This document shows, in pieces, positions 25,372 through 33,206 of a DNA stretch of 50,015 bases. This DNA comes from Verrucomicrobiota bacterium (lineage in GTDB: Bacteria > Verrucomicrobiota > Verrucomicrobiia > Opitutales > Opitutaceae), in the NCBI GenBank assembly GCA_023426435.1, contig JAFAAS010000131.1, forward strand, positions 1 to 50,015, read 5' to 3'. Below the pieces are notes generated by a model that worked only from the letters and a program-made list of their open reading frames with translations, searched no databases and had not been told where the DNA came from. Within the stretch, counting starts at the first letter, position 1; each line of letters starts with the position of its first letter. The position numbers and the translations under genes are program-made.

Positions 25372-26507
25372 GACGGTGGGTGTGGCGCGGGGCGATGATT
25401 GCGGGTGTGCTGGCGGTGGGAGGATTTCTCGTGGCCGCGAGTGGAATCATTCCGATCAAGGCGAGTTCGGGGCACTGGGCGGTGACGGAATGGTTTCTGC
25501 GATTCAGCATGAGCCGCTCGACGGCGACGCACAGTTTGGGAACGGAGGTGCCGCGGTTGGACGATGCGGCGATGATTCTGAAAGGGGCGGGGCATTATGA
25601 AACGGGGTGTCGGTCGTGTCATGGCGCGCCGGGTCGGCCGCAGCCGAGGATTGCGCAGGCGATGACGCCGAAGGCGCCTGAATTGGCGGGGCGGATACGC
25701 GAATCGAATCCGAAGAAGTTATTTCAGGTGGTGAAGCACGGCATCAAGTTCACGGGGATGCCGGCATGGCCGTCGCAGCAGCGGGACGACGAAGTGTGGG
25801 CGATGGTGGCGTTTCTGATGAAGTATCCAGAACTTGATGACGAAGGGTATCGTCAGCTCGTGCATGGCGAAATCTCGCCGGTGCCGGCGATGCAGACGAT
25901 GGCGCCGCCGGATATCGGGCCGACCCCGCCACATGAAGTCGCGCAGACCTGCGCGCGGTGTCATGGCGTGGATGGGTTGGGGCGGGGCGGGGAGGCGTTT
26001 CCGCGACTGGCGGGGCAGCGGCGGGCGTATTTGGAAGATGCGTTGATGGCGTATGCGGAAGGTGCGCGGCACAGCGGGATCATGGAGCCGGTGGCGGCGG
26101 GGTTGACGGAGGAGCTGATCGCGAATCTGGCGACGTATTATGCGGAGTTGCGACCGGGCGCGATGGAGCGGGAGGAACGTGGGGCGGCGGAAGAGGGCGC
26201 GAGGCGAACGGAGGGCGATGAGTTGTGGCGGACGGGGGAGGAGATTGCGTTGCGCGGGATTCCGAGGAAACGCGTGCCGGCGTGCGTGGAGTGTCACGGA
26301 CCGAAAGGGACGCGGACGAAGCCGGAGTATCCGTCGCTGGTGGGGTTGTCGGAGGGGTATGTGGAGTTGCAGTTGAAATTGTTTAAGGATGGAAAGCGCG
26401 GGGGCGGGCCGTATGCGCACGTGATGGAGGAAGTGGCGGGGCGGTTGAACGATCAGGATCGGCGGGCGGCGGCGCGGTATTTCGGGACCTTGAAGGTGGA
26501 GGAGTGA
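25368..26507 (+). CDS. Membrane-anchored triheme cytochrome c
   Basis: Electron carrier at the end of the oxidase operon, 379 residues. A signal anchor at about 8-25 is followed by three CXXCH heme c sites: CRSCH (81-85), CARCH (195-199) and CVECH (306-310), so three class I-like modules in a row. Met ligands are likely in GIKFTGMPAWP (131) and the later HSGIMEP and AHVMEEV stretches. It probably passes electrons from a menaquinol-oxidising complex to coxB, but the partner is not in this window. Overlaps ctaG by ATGA. Heme number is higher than in most caa3 operons, which end in a monoheme or diheme protein. Confidence 0.92.
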   Translation: MRRWVWRGAMIAGVLAVGGFLVAASGIIPIKASSGHWAVTEWFLRFSMSRSTATHSLGTEVPRLDDAAMILKGAGHYETGCRSCHGAPGRPQPRIAQAMTPKAPELAGRIRESNPKKLFQVVKHGIKFTGMPAWPSQQRDDEVWAMVAFLMKYPELDDEGYRQLVHGEISPVPAMQTMAPPDIGPTPPHEVAQTCARCHGVDGLGRGGEAFPRLAGQRRAYLEDALMAYAEGARHSGIMEPVAAGLTEELIANLATYYAELRPGAMEREERGAAEEGARRTEGDELWRTGEEIALRGIPRKRVPACVECHGPKGTRTKPEYPSLVGLSEGYVELQLKLFKDGKRGGGPYAHVMEEVAGRLNDQDRRAAARYFGTLKVEE

Positions 26508-26518
26508 AGGACTCGGCG

Positions 26519-26636
26519 GGGTAACGGATAATGGGTAACGGGGAGAAACCGCGAAGGGCGCGAAGCTACGCGAAGGTCCGGACTCTCTATCGCACGTTGT
26601 GTATTTGCACCACGGAGACACAGAGCGCACGGAGGA
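26519..26636. repeat. Cluster of short degenerate repeats after the oxidase operon
   Basis: Heptads GGGTAAC, GGATAAT, GGGTAAC, GGGGAGA run without a gap from 26519 to 26546. They are followed by GCGAAG-type phrases at 26550-26576 (three near-copies with period about 9) and a cacggagacacagagcgcac stretch (26611-26630). No gene; the block lies between two convergent genes. Confidence 0.65.
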
Positions 26637-26675
26637 AGGCCATGCGAGTTCGCGAGGGGGCTTTCGCAGGCGGAC

Positions 26676-26702
26676 GGCTCGGCGGGACGCCTCGCCCTAC
26701 CT
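26676..26702. repeat. Palindromic element supplying the GH15 stop codon
   Basis: GGCTCGGCG, loop GGA, CGCCTCGCC (two internal mismatches) followed by CTAC. On the minus strand the TAG is the stop codon of the GH15 gene (26697-26699); the same order is seen at 18965. Confidence 0.72.
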
Positions 26703-28517
26703 TTGGTGGTGGAGGCGGCGGTAGCGGGGTTGGGTGCTGCGTTCTTCGGCGGGGTGCTCGGAGGCGAAGAGGTTTTGGGCGGAGTTGATGAGGGCGAGGT
26801 GGGAGAAGGCTTGGGGGAAATTGCCGGTGAGGCGGCGAAGGCCGGTGTCGTATTCTTCGGAAAGCAGGCCGAGCGGAGAGCGGAGCGAAAGGAGGCGTTC
26901 GAAGAGGGCGAGGGCTTCGTCGCGGCGGCCGAGGAGCGCGAGGCAGTCGACGAGCCAGAACGAGCACGGGAGAAACGCGCCCTCGCCGGGCGGAAGGCCG
27001 TCGACGCTGGCGTCCTCGTCGGTGTTGTAGCGTTGAACGAGACCATCGGTGGTGAGTTCGCGCTGGATGGCTTCGATGGTGCGAACGATGCGAGGATCGT
27101 CGATCGGCAGAAAGCCGACGAGCGGAAGCATGAGCAGGCTCGAGTCGAGTTGTTCGGAGCCGTAGAATTGGGTGAAGATGCCGCGGGAAGAATCGTAACC
27201 GCGGGTGCAGACCTCTTGGTGAACGCGATCGCGAGCCTCGCGCCAGCGATCGAGTTCGCCGTCGAGTTGGAATTGTTCGAGGGACTTGATGCCCCGATCG
27301 AGGGCGACCCAGGCCATGACCTTCGAGTGCGTGAAGTGTTGGCGCGGCCCGCGAATTTCCCAGATGCCCTCGTCGGGCTCGTGCCAGTGTTGCGCGACGA
27401 AGTTGATGAGGTGGCGCTGGACGTGCCAGGCATCGTCGGACGTCGAGAGGCCGAGGTGACGTTTGAAGTGGGTGGCGTCGATGATCTCGCCGTAAACATC
27501 GAGTTGGAATTGGCGGGCGGCGGCGTTGCCGATGCGGACGGGGCGGGAGTTTTCGTAGCCCGCGAGGTGGGAGAGTTCGAGTTCCGGGAGGGAGCGTTCG
27601 CCGGCGACGCCGTAGAGCATTTGGAGCTGGCTGGGGTCGCCGGCGACGGCGCGTTGCAGCCAGTCGCTGAAGGCGGAGGCTTCCTCGCGGTAGCCTGACT
27701 CCATGAGGGAGAAGAGCGTGAACGTGGCATCGCGGAGCCAGCAGAAACGATAGTCCCAATTGCGCACGCCGCCGATGTGCTCGGGGAGCGAAGTTGTCGG
27801 CGCGGCGACGATGCCGCCGGTGGGGAGATAAGTGAGGGCCTTGAGGGTGATCAGCGAGCGGACGACGGCGTCGCGCCACTGGCCTTGATAGGTGCAGCGA
27901 TGGGACCAGTCGTGCCAGAAGCGCTCTGTATTCGAAAACGCAGCACGCGAGTCGATGCGGGCGGGGGCTTCTTCATGCGAAGGGAACCACGCGAGGATGA
28001 ACTCGCGGCGTTCGCCGGCGGAGAGCTCGAGGTCGGCGCACGTGGCGAGATCGCGTCCCTCGACGGCAGCGTCGGTGTGGAGGAGCAGGGCGTTGGGACC
28101 GACGATGTAATGGGTGGCGCCGTTGTGGCGGCGGACCCAGGGCACGGATTCGCCGTAGTCGAAACGGACGATCAACTCCATGCGCAGCGGAACGCGTCCG
28201 CGCACGCCTTCGACGATCCGGACGATGTCGTGGCGATCGTCGGCGGGAGGCATGAAGTCGGTGAGGCGAACGACGCCGGAGTCGGTTTCGAATTCGGTTT
28301 CGAGGATGAGCGTGTTGTCGCGGTAGCGCTGGGTGGCGCGGCGAATGGGCTCGGCGGGAGCGAGGAGCCAGCGGCCGTTGGCAGGGGTGCCGAGGAGGGC
28401 GGCGAAACAGGCGGCGGAGTCGAAGCGGGGCAGGCAAAGCCAATCGATGGAGCCGTCACGGGATACGAGAGCGGCGGTGTTGAGGTCGCCGATCAGGCCG
28501 TAGTCTTCGAGGTGCAT
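26697..28517 (-). CDS. GH15 family glucoamylase/trehalase-like enzyme
   Basis: Inverting glycoside hydrolase of 606 residues. An N-terminal beta-sandwich domain begins MHLEDYGLIGDLNTAALVSRDGSIDWLCLPRFDS, the usual opening of bacterial GH15, and an (alpha/alpha)6 barrel follows. WLRDATFTLFSLMESGY, the acid region DEGIWEIRGPRQHFTHSKVMAWVALDRG and base region GEGAFLPCSFWLVDCLALLGR contain the two catalytic Glu expected for the family. Members are glucoamylases, glucodextranases or trehalases; which one cannot be decided. No signal peptide, so cytoplasmic action, perhaps on trehalose or glycogen breakdown products. Divergent from mgtC-like gene. Confidence 0.9.
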   Translation of the reverse strand: MHLEDYGLIGDLNTAALVSRDGSIDWLCLPRFDSAACFAALLGTPANGRWLLAPAEPIRRATQRYRDNTLILETEFETDSGVVRLTDFMPPADDRHDIVRIVEGVRGRVPLRMELIVRFDYGESVPWVRRHNGATHYIVGPNALLLHTDAAVEGRDLATCADLELSAGERREFILAWFPSHEEAPARIDSRAAFSNTERFWHDWSHRCTYQGQWRDAVVRSLITLKALTYLPTGGIVAAPTTSLPEHIGGVRNWDYRFCWLRDATFTLFSLMESGYREEASAFSDWLQRAVAGDPSQLQMLYGVAGERSLPELELSHLAGYENSRPVRIGNAAARQFQLDVYGEIIDATHFKRHLGLSTSDDAWHVQRHLINFVAQHWHEPDEGIWEIRGPRQHFTHSKVMAWVALDRGIKSLEQFQLDGELDRWREARDRVHQEVCTRGYDSSRGIFTQFYGSEQLDSSLLMLPLVGFLPIDDPRIVRTIEAIQRELTTDGLVQRYNTDEDASVDGLPPGEGAFLPCSFWLVDCLALLGRRDEALALFERLLSLRSPLGLLSEEYDTGLRRLTGNFPQAFSHLALINSAQNLFASEHPAEERSTQPRYRRLHHQR

Positions 28518-28653
28518 CCGAAGAATGGATGCGCGCGAACGGGAATTGTTCGGGAGGGGCGAAGGACGGGAGGGGTGGCGGGAGCGAAAAGCTCGGGCTT
28601 TCCGCTGCACGCGGCACGGGAACCGGAGGAGATGGAGCGGAACCAAACAGGGG

Positions 28654-29187
28654 ATGCACGTCGAATGGCAGATTTTGATTCGGCTGGCGGTGGCCCTGGT
28701 GTTGAGCGGGATATTGGGCTGGGAGCGGGAGGCGGCGGGAAAGCCGGCGGGGCTGCGCACGCACATGCTGGTGGGGGCGGGGGCGGCGTTGTTTGTGGGG
28801 ATCGGGGAATTGCTGGTGATCGAATTTCAGTCGTATGGCGATTTGCAGCGGTTCGATCCGACGCGCGTGTTGGAAGCGGTGGTGGCGGGCGTGAGCTTTT
28901 TGGGAGCGGGAACGATTTTTTTCACGCGGCATGGCCGCACGGTGGAAGGGCTGACGACGGCGGCGTCGTTGTGGACGACCTCGGCGGTGGGGATGTGCGT
29001 GGGGCTGGGACGCTATCGCCTGGCGGTGGGCGCGACGGTGCTGCTGTTTCTCGTGTTGCACTCGCTGCTGTGGCTGGAGCGACGGGCGCGGGTGCGAAGC
29101 GGGGGAAAACAGAGCCGCGATGCGGACGGAGTGTCGCAAGCGGAACTGCCGGCACCGAGCGGCAAGGGCCCGACGGGCGTAGGGTAA
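28654..29187 (+). CDS. MgtC/SapB family membrane protein
   Basis: Membrane protein of 177 residues; MgtC relatives help growth at low magnesium or regulate the F-ATPase, role here unknown. The hallmark GILGWEREAAGKPAGLRTHMLVGAGAALF is at about 19-47 and a helix with AVVAGVSFLGAGTIFF and EGLTTAASLWTTSAVGMCVG follows, all conserved in the family. A Lys/Ser/Gly-rich C-terminal tail (from about 145) has no membrane segment. The start ATG 28654 is preceded by a GGGG run. Confidence 0.9.
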   Translation: MHVEWQILIRLAVALVLSGILGWEREAAGKPAGLRTHMLVGAGAALFVGIGELLVIEFQSYGDLQRFDPTRVLEAVVAGVSFLGAGTIFFTRHGRTVEGLTTAASLWTTSAVGMCVGLGRYRLAVGATVLLFLVLHSLLWLERRARVRSGGKQSRDADGVSQAELPAPSGKGPTGVG

Positions 29188-29239
29188 TTGTTGACGTGAG
29201 GCGCGTCGGGCGGGTGAGCAGGCGGATGCCGCCGCTTGT

Positions 29240-30376
29240 TCAGTCGCGGGATTTGGGGCGGAGGGGGATGTCGGCGAGCCGGGAAAGTTCGCGGTGGATG
29301 CGGGTGACGCGCTCGACCTGGCCCTTGGCGGGGAAGCGTTCGTAGAAGCCCTCGTTGCGGAATTCGCGGGACTGTTCGGTCCACGGGGCGAGTTTGGCGG
29401 TCCAGCGGTTGACGCGGTCTTCGGCGGGGGCGGCGTCGACGGCGGCGAGATCGGCGCAGACGCGGATCAGGGCTTTCAACACGACGGGCTTGGTGACCTG
29501 GTATCCAGAATTTCCCCACGCTTCGCCCCAGGCGGCGGAGGCGGCTTTGAGAAAGTCGCGGACGGTTTCGTAGTAGCGGGTGGCGTTGCGTTTGTCGGTG
29601 CCCTCGGACTCGATTTTTTTCCAGGCGGATTTCACCCAGCGGTGGACCTCGTTGTAGAGCTCGGCCTGGAGGATCCATTTTTCCTGTTTGGAGCGGCCGC
29701 CGAGACGGTTGATGCGGTAGCGGAGCGGGCTGTCGCTTTCGCGGTAGAGCATCTCGGTGATGTGTGCGGCGAAGCGACGGTCGGGTTCGGCCCAGGAGAC
29801 GCGCTCGTAGAGATCGATGAGGTGGCTCTTGTTGATGCGCGTCGGGGTGGAGTTGATGATGACGAACATCTCGGTGGCGAAGTCCTCGCTGCGGCCGTCG
29901 AAGATGACGCATGGCACCTGGATGTTTTTGGCCTCTTCGGGGTGCGTGCGGAGGTAGAATTGGAGGGCGGCGAGGCGGTGCTGGCCGTCGATGATGAGAA
30001 ATTTTTCGGCGGGTTGTTGGAGGCGTCCCACGCCGCTCCCGTCGGACCACGGCTCGAAGTTGAGTTTTTGCGGAGTGAAGAGAAGGACGGTGCCCGGGAT
30101 GGGTGGCTGGGAGATGGCGGTTTCGTAGAAATTGCGGATGGCGGCGACCTTGGCTTTGGAGAGTTCGCGCTGGAAGGCGGAGTCGCTGCGTTCGACGCGG
30201 GAGATGAATTGCGCGACATCGTCGTCGGCGGGGACCTCTTCGGCGCGGATGCTGCCGCCCTCTTCATCGTAGAAACGGGAGATGAAGCGGACCTGGTCGA
30301 GGAGTTTTTCGGGCGAGTAGGAGGCGAAGTAGAAGGCGGCATCCTTCTGGCGGATTTGGGTGGCGATCATGGTCAT
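29240..30376 (-). CDS. DGQHR-domain protein
   Basis: Protein of 378 residues with the DGQHR motif at 130-134 (KFLIIDGQHRLAALQF) and the downstream MFVIINSTPTRINKSHLIDLY block that marks this family. Relatives include DndB (regulator of DNA phosphorothioation) and DpdB (7-deazaguanine DNA modification), but many members are orphans of unknown function. No dndCDE or dpd genes are in the window. An N-terminal region with SYSPEKLLDQVRFISRFYD resembles the usual family start. Convergent with mgtC-like gene and divergent from the spermidine-synthase-like pair. Confidence 0.85.
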   Translation of the reverse strand: MTMIATQIRQKDAAFYFASYSPEKLLDQVRFISRFYDEEGGSIRAEEVPADDDVAQFISRVERSDSAFQRELSKAKVAAIRNFYETAISQPPIPGTVLLFTPQKLNFEPWSDGSGVGRLQQPAEKFLIIDGQHRLAALQFYLRTHPEEAKNIQVPCVIFDGRSEDFATEMFVIINSTPTRINKSHLIDLYERVSWAEPDRRFAAHITEMLYRESDSPLRYRINRLGGRSKQEKWILQAELYNEVHRWVKSAWKKIESEGTDKRNATRYYETVRDFLKAASAAWGEAWGNSGYQVTKPVVLKALIRVCADLAAVDAAPAEDRVNRWTAKLAPWTEQSREFRNEGFYERFPAKGQVERVTRIHRELSRLADIPLRPKSRD

Positions 30377-30503
30377 GGTGGTGCGGAGCGGGCGAGGTGG
30401 GTTGAGCGAGTGCGTGGGGACGGAGGGGAGGTGGGCGCTGAAGTGGCGCGGGTTGGCTTGGAGTGTGTGGAGGAAGGGGCGCGGGACAAGTGGGATGCGG
30501 GGG

Positions 30504-30523
30504 AACTGCGCGGTGGGGGCACC
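30504..30523. repeat. GC palindrome upstream of the membrane half-gene
   Basis: GCGCGGTG, loop GGGG, CACCGCGC: perfect 8 bp stem followed by ctccat, resembling the other elements. It is 35 bases before the GTG start at 30558 and could lie in the 5' leader. Confidence 0.5.
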
Positions 30524-30557
30524 GCGCCTCCATCGGACGGAGGTGAGGAGATTGGAG

Positions 30558-31199
30558 GTGACAGGGAGAAAGGAGTGCGCACGGTGGGCGGGCGTGGCGC
30601 TTTTTGTTTTCTATGTGACGATCGTGACGCTCGGGATCTTGAGCATGGGGTTTCAGTTGTTGGCGTCGCGGCTGCTGAATCCGCATTTCGGTTCGTCGAT
30701 CATCGTGTGGGCCTGGTTGATCTCGACCTTCCTGGCGGCGTTCAGCGTGGGATCGATGGTGGGAGGGAGCATCAGCAATGCGGCGGTGGAACGGCGGCGG
30801 AAATTGCGGGTGGGAATGGCGGTGGTGGCGGTGGTGTCGCTGGCGGCGACGGCGTTTTTTGGGCGGGCGATGCTGGGAGCGATCGAGGTGGCGTTTACGG
30901 ACATGAGCGTGGGGCTGTTGGTGTCATGTTTGGGGCTGTTCTTTTTGCCGGTGACGGCGTTGTCGGCGTTTGGGCCGCAAGGCGTGCAATATCTGGCGGC
31001 GCGGGGGACGGCGCCCGGGAAGGCGTCGGGGTTGGTTTATGGCGTGAGCACGCTGGGAAATATCGCGGGGGTGATGCTGACGGCGTTTGTGTTTATCCCG
31101 AATTTTCGGGTGTCGACGCTGTTGTTGATTTGGTTGGGTGTGGCGGTGGTGAGTTTGGCAACTCTGGTGCGGCTGCTGCGTCGAGCGGAGGAATCATGA
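30558..31199 (+). CDS. Membrane half of a split spermidine-synthase-like protein
   Basis: Integral membrane protein of 213 residues with about six hydrophobic segments (e.g. VALFVFYVTIVTLGILSMGF, WAWLISTFLAAFSVGSMVGG, LLVSCLGLFFLPVTALSAFG). The late stretch GKASGLVYGVSTLGNIAGVMLTAFVFIPNF matches the N-terminal membrane domain found in proteins annotated as fused MFS/spermidine synthase, where it is joined to a methyltransferase-like domain. Here that domain is a separate gene overlapping by ATGA. GTG 30558 follows GAGGAG at a good distance. Function unknown. Confidence 0.78.
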   Translation: MTGRKECARWAGVALFVFYVTIVTLGILSMGFQLLASRLLNPHFGSSIIVWAWLISTFLAAFSVGSMVGGSISNAAVERRRKLRVGMAVVAVVSLAATAFFGRAMLGAIEVAFTDMSVGLLVSCLGLFFLPVTALSAFGPQGVQYLAARGTAPGKASGLVYGVSTLGNIAGVMLTAFVFIPNFRVSTLLLIWLGVAVVSLATLVRLLRRAEES

Positions 31200-32122
31200 A
31201 ACGGATACTGGCAATTGCGGCGGTGGCACTGGGGTGGGTGGGAGCAAGCGCGGGCGCGGGGCAGGCGCCGGAAGGCAATTACGTCGAGCGCTACGACACG
31301 ATTTATAACAGCCTGACGATTGAGCGACGGGGGGACATCGTGGAGCTGCGGGCGCGGGCACGCGGCAATGAGGCGTTGGAGTCGGCGGTGGATTTGTCGA
31401 ATCCGCTGCGACTCGTGGTGCCCTATACGCGGACCTTGTATGCGGGGCTGTTCGTGCAGCCGGAGCCGAAGCGGGTGTTGATGATCGGGCTGGGCGGCGC
31501 GGGATTTCACCGGCCGTTTGCGGAGGCGTTTCCGGAGGCGTTGCTGCAGACGGTGGAGCTGGATCCGAAAGTGTTCGAGTTGTGTCAGACCCACATGGGC
31601 TTCAAGCCGACGGAGAAGACGCCGGTGGCGCTGATGGACGGGCGGATGTTTGTGAAACGGAATCGGGAGAAGTGGGATTGGATCATTCTCGATGCGTTTC
31701 GGGGCGGGTTCGTGCCGCCGCATTTGAAGACGGAGGAGTTTTATCGGGAGTGTGCGGCGAGGATGGAGGAGCGCGGTGTATTCGTGACGAACCTACATGC
31801 GACGAGTCAGCTGTATTACTCGGATTTGAAGACGATCCAGAAAGTGTTTCCGCAGATGCTGCTGTTCGAGACGCCCGGGCGCGGGAATGTGATCGCGGTG
31901 GCGGTGAAGTATCGCGCGCCGTCGATCGCGGATGAGAGCACGTGGGCGTCGGCGGAGGAGTTGACGAAGAAACTGCGCGGGCTGGTGGACATGGAGCGGA
32001 TCCGACGCGAGCGGGCGGACGTGCCGCAGCGGGTGGTGGAGCGGGCGGACGTGTTGACGGATGATTTCGCTCCGGTGGAGTTTTTGGATGCGTTGAAGAC
32101 GAATAATTCGGATGGGAGGTGA
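31196..32122 (+). CDS. Spermidine-synthase-like methyltransferase fold with signal peptide
   Basis: Protein of 308 residues. The first 20 or so (MKRILAIAAVALGWVGASA) look like a Sec signal peptide, so the rest may be exported. The Rossmann-like SAM fold shows RVLMIGLGGAGFHRPFAEAF with LLQTVELDPKVFELC (acidic end of the second strand) and VALMDGRMFV, then WDWIILDAFRGGFVPPHL. The D-x-x-D-P-type putrescine site of true spermidine synthases is replaced by LDAFRGG, so aminopropyl transfer is unlikely. Translation is coupled to the membrane partner (ATGA). Similar fused proteins have no known reaction. Confidence 0.78.
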   Translation: MKRILAIAAVALGWVGASAGAGQAPEGNYVERYDTIYNSLTIERRGDIVELRARARGNEALESAVDLSNPLRLVVPYTRTLYAGLFVQPEPKRVLMIGLGGAGFHRPFAEAFPEALLQTVELDPKVFELCQTHMGFKPTEKTPVALMDGRMFVKRNREKWDWIILDAFRGGFVPPHLKTEEFYRECAARMEERGVFVTNLHATSQLYYSDLKTIQKVFPQMLLFETPGRGNVIAVAVKYRAPSIADESTWASAEELTKKLRGLVDMERIRRERADVPQRVVERADVLTDDFAPVEFLDALKTNNSDGR

Positions 32123-32168
32123 ATGAGTTCGGGCTTCTCTTCGGGAGGGGCGCGGGTTTTGTGGCGGG

Positions 32169-33206
32169 ATGAGGCTGCGCCTGGAGATTCGACGATATCG
32201 GTTGACATTGCGGGCGTCGGTGCGGACGGCGCACGGGGTGATGACGGAGCGCGAAGGCGTGTGGTTGAGAATCGAGGATGAGGCGGGGCGGGTGGGTTTT
32301 GGTGAGGCGGCGACGTTGCGCATTTTTGGGACGGAGACGGCAGAGGAGGCGGAGGCGGTATTGAGGGGAATGGGCGAATGGGTGGAGGAGGGCGGGTTGA
32401 GGGAGATTCCGGCGCGATTGGGGTGTGTGCGGAATGCGGTGGAAGAGGCGCTGGCGATGATGCGGGAGTCGGGCGCGGCGAATGGAAAACGAGAAGAGGA
32501 CAGAGAACGCGCGGAGTATTTGTCGGTGGCGGCGTTGTTGCCGGCGGGGCGCGCGGTGTTGGAGGCGATTGGGCCGAAGGCGGACGCGGGGTTTCGGGTG
32601 TTTAAATGGAAGGTGGGCGTCGGTGACGTGACGGATGAGTTGGCGTTGCTGGATGATGTGTGTGCGGAGCTGCCGGAAGGGGCGAAGCTGCGATTGGATG
32701 CGAATGGCGCGTGGGATCGGCGGCGGGCGGAGCGGTGGCTTGAGCGGTGTGCGGAGCGGCCGGTGGAGTTTGTGGAGCAGCCGATCGCGCGGGAGGGGCG
32801 CGGCGCGGAAGACCTGTTGCGCGGGTTGGCGGAGGATTATCCGGTGGAGATCGCGTTGGATGAGTCGTTGGTCGGTGACGGCGACGTGGAGCGATGGCTG
32901 GGGGGCGGATGGCGCGGGGTGTTTGTGGTGAAGCCGGCGCTGGTCGGGGATGTGCGCGGGGCGCTGGCGCGGTTGGAGAAGGCGAAGGCGAAGGTGGTGT
33001 TTTCGTCGGCGCTGGAGACGGGAATCGGCGCGCGAGCGGCGTTGCGGCATGCGTTCGCGTGGAAAGGCGAGCGGCGCGCGGTGGGATTTGGGGTTTGGCC
33101 GTTGTTCGCGGATGGAAGATTCGACGGGCCGGCGGCGGCGCCGTTTGTGCGGCGCGAAGATGTGGAACGAATCGACGTGGAGGCGTTGTGGAGCGCGCTG
33201 AGTTGA
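32169..33206 (+). CDS. menC: o-Succinylbenzoate synthase (MenC)
   Basis: Enolase-superfamily enzyme that removes water from SHCHC to give o-succinylbenzoate in menaquinone synthesis. The 345 residues show the expected active-site residues: Lys pair in FKWKVGVG, metal ligands in LRLDANGAW, EQPIAREG and IALDESL, and the Lys of VVKPALVGD. The N-terminal capping domain starts RLTLRASVRTAHGVMTEREG. The stop TGA shares one base with the menE ATG (TGATG), so the two are coupled. Related OSB synthases and racemases share the fold; location beside menE supports MenC. Confidence 0.9.
   Translation: MRLRLEIRRYRLTLRASVRTAHGVMTEREGVWLRIEDEAGRVGFGEAATLRIFGTETAEEAEAVLRGMGEWVEEGGLREIPARLGCVRNAVEEALAMMRESGAANGKREEDRERAEYLSVAALLPAGRAVLEAIGPKADAGFRVFKWKVGVGDVTDELALLDDVCAELPEGAKLRLDANGAWDRRRAERWLERCAERPVEFVEQPIAREGRGAEDLLRGLAEDYPVEIALDESLVGDGDVERWLGGGWRGVFVVKPALVGDVRGALARLEKAKAKVVFSSALETGIGARAALRHAFAWKGERRAVGFGVWPLFADGRFDGPAAAPFVRREDVERIDVEALWSALS

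Noticed and set aside
29188..29239. Possible terminator between mgtC-like and DGQHR genes
   Set aside because: The GCGG/CCGC stem has mismatches and no T run on either strand; left out.
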